From an uncultured Fodinibius sp. (lineage in GTDB: Bacteria; Bacteroidota; Rhodothermia; Balneolales; Balneolaceae), in contig CAJXMJ010000001.1 in assembly GCA_913056455.1 (NCBI GenBank), forward strand, positions 744,001 to 808,000: a DNA stretch of 64,000 bases, given 5' to 3'. The notes under the pieces were generated by a model. It searched no databases and was not told where the DNA came from. It worked only from the letters and a program-made list of their open reading frames with translations. Every line of letters begins with the position of its first letter. The first letter of the stretch is position 1. A program made the position numbers and the translations under genes. This document shows positions 44,877 to 54,871 of this stretch, in pieces.

Positions 44877-47646
44877 TGATTTCGTAAGTGATTGTATATT
44901 TTCCGGGATTTAAATAAGAGTTGGAAGAATCTTGTTTGCCTTTCTCCAGCAGCAGATTCCATTCAAATTGGTTGAACCCGTAGCTGGCGGTATCCGTGAG
45001 TGATTTAACGGTTTGGTCTTTCTTATCTTTTATGGTAATTGCGATTTCTTTTTGTTGGATATTCTCATCGCCAATCCAATATAGCCATTCAACATTAGGT
45101 TCTTTCAGTTCTCGATAAGGTGCGTCGCGAGTTCCCCAGTCGTCTGAGTGACGAACGTCATGAACCGTTAGAGCCAATACTGTTTCATCACGGTTATTCG
45201 ACACGGCATGTAGTGGCTTCACATCCATTACATAAACACTGCGCCCATGCGTTCCCACGACCAGTTCGTGCTCTCTGGGATGCACGACCATATCATAGGA
45301 CGCTACATTCGGAATCCCGTTGATCAGATGCCACTGTTCGCCGTTGTTGAAACTAACGAAGGTACCATGATCTAATCCTGCATACAGTATATTTGGCTTC
45401 ACCGGATCCTGATTGATAATGTTTGTGACATCTTCGGGAAGATTTCCTTTTACAGGTTCCCAGGTTTTGCCGTAGTTCGTTGTTTTAAAAACATAGGTTT
45501 CAAACTCATCATAACGATAGCCGTTCAGGGAAGCATAAGCTGTGGCGGGATCATGTGGTGAAGCGTGCACTTCGCTCACCCAGCGTCGTTGCGGCAGATT
45601 TTCGGAGACAAGGTTCCACGTCTTGCCACCATCTTTGGTCACTTGGATGTTACCGTCGTCGGTACCTACCCAAATTACGCTAAAATCAAGTGGAGATTCT
45701 GAGATCGTGGTTAAGGTAGAGTAGGGCACATTTCCATTTGGCAAGTCTTTGGTTAAGTCGGGACTGATAGTCGTCCAGGTTTTACCCTTATCCATCGAGC
45801 GATTCAGCTTTTGAGAACCAAAGTAGAGGATATCCGGATTGTGGTTGCTCATCTCAATGGGCGTATTCCAGTTGTAGCGGTATCGAGTCTCACCAATTTC
45901 ATGCTTCGGTGAAATCTTGGAATAGTTGCTTTCCGATTGGTTGATCCGGAAGTAATTTCCAAATTGATAACCGGTATAAATCAGATCACTGTTTTCGGGA
46001 TGGACCGCCACGTGCATGCCGTCACCGCCGAAAACACGCTCCCAGTGATTATTGTCGTATGGAGTACCTTCCGAGGATCCATAAAATACACCATTATCCT
46101 GCATGCCCCCGTAAATATTGTAGGGTTCTTCCATATCCACTGCGACCGTGTAAAACTGGGCTACCGGAGATACATTGTGACGGATGAAATTGATGGCTCC
46201 GTCGTGGCTTTCGTAAAGTCCACCATCGTTACCAAGCAGGATATGTTGCGGATCATTCGGATCGATCCACATGGCATGATGATCGACATGAACCGGTTGT
46301 TTTTCGGCTACTGCTTTCCAAGTTTTACCGCCATCTGTTGATTTAAGCATGGGCACGCCCATAATATATAGCGTGTTTGGATCGGTAGGGGAAACGCGAA
46401 CTTCGCCAAAATAATAACCATAGGTATAAATAAGATTTTCGAGATCGTAACTATTTACTTTTTCCCAACTTTTACCACTGTTCTTCGAACGATAAACTTG
46501 CGCGCCTTTGATGCTTGAATCAAATAATGCTTCGTTTGCATCACCGAGATAATCGGCCAGTGCTTTCGGTTTGTATTTACCTTCACGCACATCCAGTTTT
46601 ACGCGTTCGGCAGTGTATTTTTCCTGAAATCCGTTGCTGCGAAGAAAGGAGTTCAGTTTATCGTTATCGAGTTTGAAAAACTCCTCAGTGTTCATGTCTA
46701 CAAAGTCTGCCTGGGTTAGTTTTTCGTCATCGGTCTCTTTCTTTGTTTTGGATTCTTTCTGATTGTCAACAAAAGCATACATGATATTGGGATTACTTTG
46801 GCTAACGTCAATCCCAATACGACCAACGAATTTTTTATCAGGAAATCCTTTCATCGACTTTTCCCAGGTTTCACCGCCATCATTTGAAACGTAAATACTG
46901 GAACCTTCGCCGTTTTCCTGAAAATTCCAGGCTTGACGAAATCGCTCCCAGGTTGTGGCCCACAGTTTATCAGGATTGTCGGGATGACGAACTAAATCAA
47001 TCACACCCGTGCTGTCAGCAGGGGTAAGTGACTTTTCCCAACTTTCGCCCCCATCGGTTGTTTTATAGACTCCACGCACGTCGTTCATAGAGTAGAGGGG
47101 ACCCATGCTGGCGACCCAGGCAATATCAGGATTAGTCGGGTGCGTAATAATTCTGCCAATATGTTGGGAACCTCGCAGGCCTACAAACTTCCAACTATCA
47201 CCGCCATCAGTACTTTTGTAAATTCCGGTGCCGGCATAACTCGAACGGCTGCTGTTGTTCTCACCAGTTCCAACCCAAAGTACATCATCATCTGCCTCGG
47301 AGATAGCAATATCACCAATCGTCAACGTACCTTGGTGATCAAAAATAGGCTCCATGGAATTGCCGCTGTTTTCGGTCTTCCACACGCCGCCAGAGGCATA
47401 TGCTACGAAAAACTTTCGCGGATTCTCATCATAAACAGCAAGGTCGGTTATGCGTCCGCTCATTACCACGGGACCTACATTGCGAACAGGGTATTCCTTA
47501 AAAATAGACTGAGTTCGCATTTCCTGTCGATGTTTGATTGACTTTGCTCGTTCTTCGTCACTGGTAGCCTGAATGTTAACTTCTTGAGCATGTATATTTA
47601 TAATGCCGAAAAGAATTCCTGCAAGCGTTAAAATGAACTTACGCAT
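44767..47646 (-). CDS. Secreted BNR/VPS10-like beta-propeller protein
   Basis: Large extracytoplasmic protein of 959 residues from ATG 47646, which gives a clean signal peptide (RKFILTLAGILFGIINIHAQ). An upstream in-frame start at 47715 would add a non-secretory N-terminus and is not used. At least eight Asp-box/BNR repeats are visible, e.g. STDGGDSWKF, TTDGGESWEK, SNDGGETWEK, STDGGKTWKA, TKDGGKTWNL, TTNYGKTWEP, implying beta-propellers of the sortilin/VPS10-like group often labelled glycosyl hydrolase. Active-site residues are not identifiable, so function is unknown. The C-terminus looks like a beta-sandwich (GKYTITYEIN) and overlaps the DUF192 gene. Confidence 0.82.
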   Translation of the reverse strand: MRKFILTLAGILFGIINIHAQEVNIQATSDEERAKSIKHRQEMRTQSIFKEYPVRNVGPVVMSGRITDLAVYDENPRKFFVAYASGGVWKTENSGNSMEPIFDHQGTLTIGDIAISEADDDVLWVGTGENNSSRSSYAGTGIYKSTDGGDSWKFVGLRGSQHIGRIITHPTNPDIAWVASMGPLYSMNDVRGVYKTTDGGESWEKSLTPADSTGVIDLVRHPDNPDKLWATTWERFRQAWNFQENGEGSSIYVSNDGGETWEKSMKGFPDKKFVGRIGIDVSQSNPNIMYAFVDNQKESKTKKETDDEKLTQADFVDMNTEEFFKLDNDKLNSFLRSNGFQEKYTAERVKLDVREGKYKPKALADYLGDANEALFDSSIKGAQVYRSKNSGKSWEKVNSYDLENLIYTYGYYFGEVRVSPTDPNTLYIMGVPMLKSTDGGKTWKAVAEKQPVHVDHHAMWIDPNDPQHILLGNDGGLYESHDGAINFIRHNVSPVAQFYTVAVDMEEPYNIYGGMQDNGVFYGSSEGTPYDNNHWERVFGGDGMHVAVHPENSDLIYTGYQFGNYFRINQSESNYSKISPKHEIGETRYRYNWNTPIEMSNHNPDILYFGSQKLNRSMDKGKTWTTISPDLTKDLPNGNVPYSTLTTISESPLDFSVIWVGTDDGNIQVTKDGGKTWNLVSENLPQRRWVSEVHASPHDPATAYASLNGYRYDEFETYVFKTTNYGKTWEPVKGNLPEDVTNIINQDPVKPNILYAGLDHGTFVSFNNGEQWHLINGIPNVASYDMVVHPREHELVVGTHGRSVYVMDVKPLHAVSNNRDETVLALTVHDVRHSDDWGTRDAPYRELKEPNVEWLYWIGDENIQQKEIAITIKDKKDQTVKSLTDTASYGFNQFEWNLLLEKGKQDSSNSYLNPGKYTITYEINESTDSTTFKVTSPNNSNSAPQRVFSGPEEIEYEEY

Positions 47647-47791
47647 ATCGCTTAGTATTGGATTATTGTTAATAGCTGATATTGTACGCTCCTTATAATA
47701 GGAAAGCCAAGACAAAAAATTTATAAAAAAATATTAAGTGAGATGTGCTTAATGTAGATTGTCAGTAAAATAGATTTGTGGCATCTTATAG

Positions 47792-47822
47792 TTGTTTTTT
47801 AGACGTATTAACGATATCTTTG
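47792..47822 (+). promoter_or_regulatory. Promoter of the rimP-nusA-infB operon
   Basis: TTG (47792-47794), 20 bases, TATCTTTG (47815-47822): exact match to the Bacteroidota consensus. Transcription would start near 47826-47828. TAGATTTG at 47771-47778 is another exact -7 box but lacks a TTG partner. Confidence 0.7.
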
Positions 47823-47829
47823 ATTGCTT

Positions 47830-47863
47830 AAAAGTGAGCGCCGAAAGGTCCTCACTTTTTTTT
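47830..47863 (+). terminator. Terminator-like hairpin at the 5' end of the rimP transcript
   Basis: AAAAGTGAG (47830-47838) pairs with CTCACTTTT (47851-47859), extended inward by GCC/GGT around a GAAA tetraloop, with eight T at 47856-47863. The nearest upstream gene is on the opposite strand, so this can act only on the rimP-nusA transcript. It lies within ~5 bases of the predicted transcription start and 21 bases before the rimP GTG. Confidence 0.8.
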
Positions 47864-47884
47864 GTACCTAAAAATAAGAAAATC

Positions 47885-48346
47885 GTGAAAAACGAAGTTA
47901 TAAATAAGATTTCAGAACTTGCAGAATCAGTCTTATCAACGACTGATTTCTTTCTTGTTGATGTTGAGATCAAAGGCGGTGATACACCGGAGGTCTGGGT
48001 GTCTATAGATGCCGAAGATCGCGGCGTTAATATGGATGAATGTGCAGAGGTAAGCAATGAGCTAAGTTTTTTGATGGATGCTCACGATGTGTTTTCTGGT
48101 AGATACCGCATTAATGTTTCTTCGCCGGGATTGAGCCGGCCGCTGGTAGATCGTCGTCAATATCCTAAAAATGTAGGACGTAAAGCAAAATTTAAGTTTA
48201 AAAAAGACGGTGAGTACACCAAGGTTGAAGGTACTTTAAAAAAGGTTGACGATAACCACGTTGTTGTAGGTGTGGATGATGAGTCAATAAAGAAAATTTT
48301 ATTTGACGACCTGGTAGAGACAAAAATAATTCCTTCATTTAAATAA
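47885..48346 (+). CDS. rimP: Ribosome maturation factor RimP
   Basis: Assists 30S subunit assembly. GTG 47885 gives 153 residues with the normal N-terminal helix (VINKISELAESVL), then VDVEIKGGDTPEVWVSID, INVSSPGLSRPL and a C-terminal SH3-like barrel. An in-frame TTG at 47792 would read through the hairpin and add a non-conserved stretch, so it is rejected. First gene of rimP-nusA-infB-rbfA-truB-ribF. Confidence 0.93.
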   Translation: MKNEVINKISELAESVLSTTDFFLVDVEIKGGDTPEVWVSIDAEDRGVNMDECAEVSNELSFLMDAHDVFSGRYRINVSSPGLSRPLVDRRQYPKNVGRKAKFKFKKDGEYTKVEGTLKKVDDNHVVVGVDDESIKKILFDDLVETKIIPSFK

Positions 48347-48370
48347 TTTTAAGCAGACAGGAGCTAACTG

Positions 48371-49624
48371 ATGTCAAACGATATTTCCAAACAGATTATT
48401 CAATCTTTTGCCGAGATTGCCAAAGACAAAGATATTGATAAGGATCTTCTTCTTTCTATTCTCGAAGACGTTTTTCGAACCATGATTCGCAAGAAGTATG
48501 GTTCTGATGAAGCTTTTGAAGTTATTTTAAATGCCGATCGCGGGGAAGTTCAGATTCTTCATATTCGTGAAGTTGTTCCTGAAGAGGAGCTAACTGATGA
48601 AGTGCAGGAAATTACGCTTGAAGAGGCTCAGGAGCACGATCCTGACCTTGAGCTCTACGATGAGTTTGCGCAAGAGCTTGATATCCGTGATTTCGGGCGG
48701 CGCGCTGTAATGATGGCCCGACAGCAATTGGCTCAACGCATTCGTGAAATTGAAAAGGATAATGTATTTGAAGAGTATTCTGACCGTGTCGGAGAAATTG
48801 TTCTGGGCGATGTCTACCAGATCCGTAATCATGAAATGTTAGTGAATCACAATGGTGTCGAACTGACGCTTCCCAAAGATGAACAGATCTACAAGGATCG
48901 TTATCATAAGGGGGATACCATCCGTGCTGTTGTAAAGGAAGTTAAACGTCATCACGGAAATCCCTCGGTAATTATTTCTCGCACTTCGCCGTTGTTTTTG
49001 GAACGGTTGTTTGAAAATGAAATTCCCGAAGTTTTTGATGGTATTATTGATCTCGAACGCATTGCCCGTGAACCCGGAGATCGATCAAAAGTAGCTGTAG
49101 TTTCGCACGATGAACGTGTAGATCCTGTCGGAGCATGTGTAGGTATGAAAGGGGTTCGTATTCATGCTATTGTGCGTGAGCTACAAAATGAAAATATCGA
49201 CGTCATCAATTATACTGATGATAAACATGAGTTTATAAAACGAGCTTTGCAGCCGGCAAAGGTATTGAGCGTAGAATTAAGTGATGACGGAGAACATGCG
49301 AAGGTGTTAGTTCCTGCGGATGAGGTGTCAAAAGCTATTGGTAAAGGAGGAGTCAACATTCGTCTGGCCTCAAAACTAACCAATTGCGAAATTGATGTTT
49401 ATCGAGAAGTGGAAGAAGAGGACGACATTGATCTCGGAGAATTTGAGATCGATTTCGGTCCCGAAGTTATTGAAACGCTCCACGAAATAGGCTGTGATAC
49501 GGCACGACAAGTATTAGAGTTGGATGAGGAGGAAATTGTTCGGCGGACAGAAGGTAAAATTACTGAAGATGAAGCCGAACGCATCATTGATATTATCGCA
49601 TACGAATTTGATGATGAAGAATAA
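48371..49624 (+). CDS. nusA: Transcription termination/antitermination factor NusA
   Basis: Binds RNA polymerase and RNA to control pausing and termination. N-terminal polymerase-binding domain (residues 1-130), S1 (about 135-200), two KH domains (GACVGMKGVRIHAIVREL and VSKAIGKGGVNIRLASKL), and an acidic C-terminal helix-hairpin-helix segment. 417 residues: no long enterobacterial AR repeats. In E. coli, NusA represses its own operon through leader terminators, relevant to the hairpin before rimP. Confidence 0.96.
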   Translation: MSNDISKQIIQSFAEIAKDKDIDKDLLLSILEDVFRTMIRKKYGSDEAFEVILNADRGEVQILHIREVVPEEELTDEVQEITLEEAQEHDPDLELYDEFAQELDIRDFGRRAVMMARQQLAQRIREIEKDNVFEEYSDRVGEIVLGDVYQIRNHEMLVNHNGVELTLPKDEQIYKDRYHKGDTIRAVVKEVKRHHGNPSVIISRTSPLFLERLFENEIPEVFDGIIDLERIAREPGDRSKVAVVSHDERVDPVGACVGMKGVRIHAIVRELQNENIDVINYTDDKHEFIKRALQPAKVLSVELSDDGEHAKVLVPADEVSKAIGKGGVNIRLASKLTNCEIDVYREVEEEDDIDLGEFEIDFGPEVIETLHEIGCDTARQVLELDEEEIVRRTEGKITEDEAERIIDIIAYEFDDEE

Positions 49625-49724
49625 TTGAACTTACATTTCCAAGAATCCTGTTTTACCTTATACTAAAGGTTCTTAATTAGTGTAACAGATAATAACGAAC
49701 GTACTTTTTCAGAAACAAATATAT

Positions 49725-52640
49725 ATGTCCAAGAAGACAAGAAGATTATTCAAAGTTGCATCTGAATTTAATGTCTCTACCACCTCTATAGTGGATTCGT
49801 TATCAGATGAGGGCTTTGATATTGACAATAAACCTAATTCCAAGATTACGCCCGAAATGTACGAGGCGCTGGAAGAGGTTTATGGTGTTGATAAAGCAAA
49901 AAGTAAGGAGCACGAGAAGGCAAAAGAAGAGTATGAGAATCGCCGTAATCAGATTCGTGCCAGCCGTAATCAAAGTGTTTCTGTTGAAGATTATCTGGAG
50001 CCTCTTGAAGATGAGGACTTGCCTATTGAGCCTCAGGAAGAGGAAGAGATAGAAGGCATCAAGCCAAAAGATGAGGAGGCGCCTGAAGGGGAGGTTGAGG
50101 AAGAACCCGAAGAAGTCGAAGCCTCTGAAGAAGATCAGGCTGAAGAGATGGATGATGAGCCCGATGAAGAAGAGGTGGAAGTTGAGGCTAAAGAGGAGTC
50201 CGAGGAGGAAGATCAGGATGAAGAAGAAATTGAAGAGCCTCAGGAAACGGTAGAAGCCGAAGAAGATGATGAGGTTGACGAAGCTGAGGAAGATGATGAG
50301 GATACCTCAGAAGAAGAACCCGCCGATGAGGATGTTGAAGAGGAAGAAGATGACTCTGATGATGAAGAAGATTATGACGAAGACGAGGATGATTTAGAAG
50401 ATGATGACGAGGAAGAAGATGAAGAAGATGAAGAAGATGAAGAAGATGAAGAGGAGGATGATGAAGAGGAGGATGATGAAGAGGAGCATGGCGTAATTCG
50501 GGGTCATGCTGGTCGATTAAAGGGAACAAAGGTTGTCGGTAAGGTCAAAATTGATGATAGTAAGCCTAAGCGGCGCAAGAAACGAAAACGCAAGAAAGAT
50601 CGCCAGGAAGAAGATGATGATGGGTCAAATAAAAAATCTGGCAAGCGAAACAAGAAGAAAAGTAAAAAGAAAAATAAGAAGAAGCGTCGTAAGCGTGGAA
50701 GCCGTGTTGATGAGGAGGATGTAGAACAGAAAATGAAGGAGACGCTGCAGAAAATGCAGTCGTCTGAAACGGTTGGTAGTAAACGCCAGAAACGACGCCG
50801 CCAGCGAAAAGAAGAACGCGAGGAAGAAGAACAGCTTCAGCAGGAGCTTGAAGAGCTTGAAGATCAGATCATTGAAGCTACTGAGTTTATTACAGTCAGT
50901 GATTTGGCTGAACTTATGGATGTGAAAGCCAATGATGTAATTACGACCTGTATGGATCTGGGCATGATGGTATCTATCAATCAGCGGTTGGATGCCAGCA
51001 CGATTGAACTTGTTGCCGAAGAATATGGCTATGAAGTTGAATTTGTTGATGCCGATGATGCCATTGAGGAAATTGAACTTGAAGAAGATGATCCGGAAGA
51101 TCTTGAACCTCGAGCACCCATCATCACGGTTATGGGGCACGTTGACCACGGAAAAACCTCTCTGCTTGATTATATTCGTAAGTCACAGGTTGCCGAAGGA
51201 GAAGCCGGTGGTATTACTCAGCATGTGGGTGCTTATGAAGTAACAACCGATGACGGGCGACCTATTACATTCCTTGATACCCCGGGTCACGAAGCGTTTA
51301 CTGCCATGCGTTCGCGTGGGGCACAGGCAACAGATATTGTTATTCTTGTGGTTGCAGCGGATGATGCTGTGATGCCGCAAACTATTGAGGCGATTAATCA
51401 CGCCAAGGCTGCTGGTGTTTCTATTATTGTTGCGATTAACAAGATGGATAAACCCGGAGCTAATCCCGATAAAATTAAGCAGCAACTCGCTGAACATGAT
51501 GTGATTGTTGAGGAATACGGTGGTACTAACCAGGTTGCTGAAGTTTCAGCTAAAACCGGTGAAGGTATTCCCGAGCTGCTTGAGAAGGTTCTTATTGAAT
51601 CCGAATTGATGGAGCTAAAAGCAAATCCCGATAGAAATGCTGATGGGGTTGTTCTTGAGGCTCGTGTTGACAAAGGAAAAGGTATTGTATCAAATATACT
51701 TGTACAGAATGGTACACTTGAAGTGGGCGATGCATTTGTAGCGGGACCATGTTTCGGGCGTGTACGTGCCATGGAAAATGAACATGGAGAACGCATTGAG
51801 TCGGCAGGTCCTTCTACACCATTACAGCTAACCGGATTTGATGATATTCCACAGGCCGGTGACAAACTGGTTGCCCTCGATGATGAGAAGAAGGCCAAAG
51901 AGATTGCCAATCAGCGACAGCAGATCAAGCGCGAGCAAGAGTTGCGTCAATCCAAGCACATGAGTCTTGATGACCTTTCACGTCGTCTTGCACTTGGTGA
52001 GATCGAAGACCTCAACCTTATTATTAAGGCAGATGTAGACGGATCGATTGAAGCACTTTCCGGGGCATTACAGAAGCTGAGCAATGAGGAGGTCTCTGTG
52101 AATATTATTCATACCGGAGCCGGAGCTATAACCGAATCTGACGTACTACTCGCATCTGCTTCGGAGGCAATTATTATTGGATTCCAGGTTCGTCCGACTT
52201 CCAATGCGCGTAAAGTAGCTGAAGAGGAAGAGATTGATATACGACTCTTTAGCGTGATTTATGATGCCGTTGATGAGGTTAAAGATGCGATGGAGGGTAT
52301 GCTTTCACCCGAAATTAGCGAACGATTGTACGGTAATGCTGAAGTCAGAGAAATCTTTAAAGTATCCAGTGTCGGAACTATTGCCGGATGTTATGTGACT
52401 GATGGCAAGATCAATCGCAATAACCCGGTCCGGGTGGTTCGTGACGGTGTTGTAATTTATGATGGAGAAATTGATGCTCTTAAACGCTTCAAAGATGACG
52501 TTAAAGAAGTCAAAAGTGGGTACGAATGCGGTATCAGTATTGTAAATTATAATGATATCAAAGTTGGTGACGTTATCGAGAACTATGAGGTTGTTGAGGA
52601 ACGCCGAAGTCTCGAAGATGTGAAAAGTGACGATAGCTAA
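49725..52640 (+). CDS. infB: Translation initiation factor IF-2 with long charged N-terminus
   Basis: GTPase that brings initiator tRNA to the ribosome. The G domain begins near residue 465 with [23 protein letters not shown] and NKMDKP; domains II-IV follow. The first ~465 residues hold an IF2-N helix, a Glu/Asp-dominated region (about residues 90-260), a Lys/Arg block (about 279-332) and a second IF2-N motif. The acidic run includes in-frame 9-base units (50411-50450). Total 971 residues, long for IF2 but within its variable range. Strongly acidic composition fits a salt-adapted cytoplasm (inference). Confidence 0.96.
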   Translation: MSKKTRRLFKVASEFNVSTTSIVDSLSDEGFDIDNKPNSKITPEMYEALEEVYGVDKAKSKEHEKAKEEYENRRNQIRASRNQSVSVEDYLEPLEDEDLPIEPQEEEEIEGIKPKDEEAPEGEVEEEPEEVEASEEDQAEEMDDEPDEEEVEVEAKEESEEEDQDEEEIEEPQETVEAEEDDEVDEAEEDDEDTSEEEPADEDVEEEEDDSDDEEDYDEDEDDLEDDDEEEDEEDEEDEEDEEEDDEEEDDEEEHGVIRGHAGRLKGTKVVGKVKIDDSKPKRRKKRKRKKDRQEEDDDGSNKKSGKRNKKKSKKKNKKKRRKRGSRVDEEDVEQKMKETLQKMQSSETVGSKRQKRRRQRKEEREEEEQLQQELEELEDQIIEATEFITVSDLAELMDVKANDVITTCMDLGMMVSINQRLDASTIELVAEEYGYEVEFVDADDAIEEIELEEDDPEDLEPRAPIITVMGHVDHGKTSLLDYIRKSQVAEGEAGGITQHVGAYEVTTDDGRPITFLDTPGHEAFTAMRSRGAQATDIVILVVAADDAVMPQTIEAINHAKAAGVSIIVAINKMDKPGANPDKIKQQLAEHDVIVEEYGGTNQVAEVSAKTGEGIPELLEKVLIESELMELKANPDRNADGVVLEARVDKGKGIVSNILVQNGTLEVGDAFVAGPCFGRVRAMENEHGERIESAGPSTPLQLTGFDDIPQAGDKLVALDDEKKAKEIANQRQQIKREQELRQSKHMSLDDLSRRLALGEIEDLNLIIKADVDGSIEALSGALQKLSNEEVSVNIIHTGAGAITESDVLLASASEAIIIGFQVRPTSNARKVAEEEEIDIRLFSVIYDAVDEVKDAMEGMLSPEISERLYGNAEVREIFKVSSVGTIAGCYVTDGKINRNNPVRVVRDGVVIYDGEIDALKRFKDDVKEVKSGYECGISIVNYNDIKVGDVIENYEVVEERRSLEDVKSDDS
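50411..50450 (+). repeat. In-frame 9-bp tandem repeat in infB
   Basis: About four copies of a GAAGATGAA unit, coding Glu-Asp-Glu, sit within the acidic region of IF-2. Copy-number change would keep the frame and alter only the length of the acidic linker. Confidence 0.7.
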
Positions 52641-52664
52641 CGCATTAATCTTAATTGTTGGATT

Positions 52665-53045
52665 ATGAGTATTCGTACAGAACGGCTTGGTGCTGTAATA
52701 AAGCGTGATCTTGGTAAGATAATACAAAAGGATTATCAGCAGAGCGGATCGTTTATTACGGTCACAAAAGTTGATGTTACTCCTGATCTTCTAATCGCCA
52801 AGGTATTGTTGAGTGTGTATGCTCCAGGAAAAGACGAAGATGCTATCTTTGCCTATCTGGAAGAACAGAATGCAGCTATTCGCAAGGAGTTAGCATCTAA
52901 AATTCGTCATCAGGTACGTCGAATTCCTGAACTACATTTTATTAATGACAAAACAGCCGAACATGTTGAGAAGATGGAAAAGCTGTTTCAAAAAATCCGT
53001 AAAGAGCGAAAACAACGCGAGTCCAACGAAGACGATGAGGAGTAG
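52665..53045 (+). CDS. rbfA: Ribosome-binding factor A
   Basis: Binds 30S precursors during 16S rRNA maturation and cold adaptation. 126 residues; KH-like fold with TERLGAVIKRDLGKIIQ, FITVTKVDVTPDLLIAKV and the C-terminal IRHQVRRIPELHFINDKTAEH. Usual place between infB and truB. Confidence 0.94.
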   Translation: MSIRTERLGAVIKRDLGKIIQKDYQQSGSFITVTKVDVTPDLLIAKVLLSVYAPGKDEDAIFAYLEEQNAAIRKELASKIRHQVRRIPELHFINDKTAEHVEKMEKLFQKIRKERKQRESNEDDEE

Positions 53046-53053
53046 GACTGCTC

Positions 53054-53815
53054 ATGGCAAAAGCGATTCCGCTCGAAGAGCTGCCAATATTTTCCAATCA
53101 AAATTTGCCTGATCCCGACTTCGATTATAATGGAGGTGCGGCTTTCCTGATTGACAAACCCAAAAGATGGAGCAGTTTCCAGGTTGTCAAGTTCTTGCGT
53201 AAATGCACAAATATTCGAAAAATAGGTCATGCCGGTACGCTTGATCCAATGGCAACAGGGCTACTTATTTTATGTTGCGGTGATGGAACGAGAACTGTTT
53301 CTGCTTTCCAGGAAGCTGATAAGGAGTATGTAGCTGAAATTGTTTTTGGATCATCAACGCCCAGTCTTGATGCAGAGACGACACCTGAAAAACGTGCTCC
53401 CTTTAATTACCTGTCCAGAAAAAGCATCCAGCAAGCATTGGATGATCAGTTTTCAGGATTAATTGTCCAGATTCCCCCCATGTATTCAGCCTTGAAGCAT
53501 GATGGTGATCCACTTTATAAATTGGCGCGAAAAGGAAAAGAGGTTAAGCGGAAGCCGAGGCAGGTAATTATTGAAGAAACGAAAATAATGGAATGCAATT
53601 TGCCACGGTTAAAGTTATATGTAAAGTGCAGTAAAGGAACGTATATTCGTACACTTGCCGATGATTTAGCAAACTCACTGGGAACGGTTGGGCATTTAAT
53701 CGGATTGCAGCGAATAGCTATCGGTGAGTATAAGAATGAAGATGCGTTATCGGTTGAAAAGATGGAAGAGATATTTTCTATTAACGACTATGCCTCAAAT
53801 ATTGATCTTCATTAA
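53054..53815 (+). CDS. truB: tRNA pseudouridine(55) synthase
   Basis: Makes pseudouridine 55 in the T-loop of tRNAs. Catalytic Asp in GHAGTLDPMATGLL, the KPKRWSSFQVVKFLRK motif I and CSKGTYIRTLADDLA motif III. 253 residues, lacking a PUA domain. Eight bases after rbfA. Confidence 0.95.
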   Translation: MAKAIPLEELPIFSNQNLPDPDFDYNGGAAFLIDKPKRWSSFQVVKFLRKCTNIRKIGHAGTLDPMATGLLILCCGDGTRTVSAFQEADKEYVAEIVFGSSTPSLDAETTPEKRAPFNYLSRKSIQQALDDQFSGLIVQIPPMYSALKHDGDPLYKLARKGKEVKRKPRQVIIEETKIMECNLPRLKLYVKCSKGTYIRTLADDLANSLGTVGHLIGLQRIAIGEYKNEDALSVEKMEEIFSINDYASNIDLH

Positions 53816-53839
53816 ATAAAGACCTCAATTTATAAACCA

Positions 53840-54775
53840 ATGTCTGAACTTGTTTTTTTGGATAATGTTGAACGCGAAGAAAATACGGTATTAACCGTTG
53901 GAACATTTGACGGAGTACATGCCGGCCACCGAGCCATTATTGATACCGTGGTAGCCAAAGCCAATGAGAGGGGAGGGCGAAGCGTTTTGGTTACGTTTGA
54001 CCCTCATCCAAGGAATATTATCAATCCGGGGGATGATGGCATAAAGCTATTGACTACCTTGGAGGAGCGCTGTGAAATTCTCGAAGAGCTTGGGATTGAT
54101 CGAATGATTGTTATTCCGTTTGATCGCGATTTTTCTTTGCTGAGTTCAGAGGAATTTATCCGAGATGTTATCCATAAAAAAATCGGGGTGAGTGAATTTG
54201 TGATCGGTTACGACCATCATTTTGGGCGTAACAGGGAAGGAACCATCGAGACAATTGAAAAACTCGGTGCCGAACTTGGCTTTGATTCATATGTGGTATC
54301 CAAACACGAAGTAGGGGAAAAAACGGTAAGCAGCACTGCCATTCGCAATGCTATTAGTGAGGATGGGAATATAGAACAAGCAACTGATTTTTTGCAGCGA
54401 CCGTATCGTCTAAACGGAACAGTAGTTCATGGAGATAAAAGAGGAAAAGCAATTGGTTTTCCTACTGCGAACATAAAGCCGGAGCATGTGAATAAGATTA
54501 TCCCTAAAGAAGGGGTGTATGCGGTAAAGGTTCGTATTAATGGCGATTGGTTTAATGGAATGATGAATATTGGTACCCGTCCGACATTTGACGGGGAACA
54601 GCAGACGCTTGAAGTGCACCTGTTTAATTTTGAAACGGATATTTATGGTAAAGAGGTGCAAGTGCGATTTTTTAAGCGTATAAGAGATGAGAAAAAATTT
54701 AACGGAAAAGAAGAATTAATTGAACAACTAAAAGAGGATAAAAAGCATACACAGCAACTGCTTGCCAAGCATTAA
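53840..54775 (+). CDS. ribF: Bifunctional riboflavin kinase/FAD synthetase
   Basis: Makes FMN and then FAD. The N-terminal adenylyltransferase half has TVGTFDGVHAGHRAII and the VIGYDHHFGRNREGT loop, and the C-terminal kinase half has GDKRGKAIGFPTANI and MMNIGTRPTF. 311 residues. Last gene of the operon before the separate rpsO promoter. Confidence 0.95.
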   Translation: MSELVFLDNVEREENTVLTVGTFDGVHAGHRAIIDTVVAKANERGGRSVLVTFDPHPRNIINPGDDGIKLLTTLEERCEILEELGIDRMIVIPFDRDFSLLSSEEFIRDVIHKKIGVSEFVIGYDHHFGRNREGTIETIEKLGAELGFDSYVVSKHEVGEKTVSSTAIRNAISEDGNIEQATDFLQRPYRLNGTVVHGDKRGKAIGFPTANIKPEHVNKIIPKEGVYAVKVRINGDWFNGMMNIGTRPTFDGEQQTLEVHLFNFETDIYGKEVQVRFFKRIRDEKKFNGKEELIEQLKEDKKHTQQLLAKH

Positions 54776-54779
54776 AATA

Positions 54780-54810
54780 TTGCAAAATACGGTTTGAACG
54801 CTTATCTTTG
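54780..54810 (+). promoter_or_regulatory. Promoter of rpsO
   Basis: TTG (54780-54782), 20 bases, TATCTTTG (54803-54810): exact consensus. The start would be near 54815, leaving a ~56-base leader before the rpsO ATG at 54872. With the terminator after rpsO this makes rpsO a separate unit. Confidence 0.72.
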
Positions 54811-54871
54811 CTTGCTAATATAAGAACGTTATACACAGTTGTAGAAAAGACAAAAAGAATTTAATTAACAC

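Noticed and set aside
47792-47884. N-terminal extension of RimP from TTG 47792
   Set aside because: The stretch reads through a terminator hairpin, overlaps the promoter and has no RimP-like content.
50411-50480. Possible CRISPR-like or minisatellite array
   Set aside because: The units are 9 bases, without spacers, and lie in frame inside infB.
50188-50529. Long minus-strand frame opposite the acidic region of infB
   Set aside because: Its His/Leu/Pro-rich product is the mirror of GAA/GAT codons; an artefact of low-complexity coding DNA.
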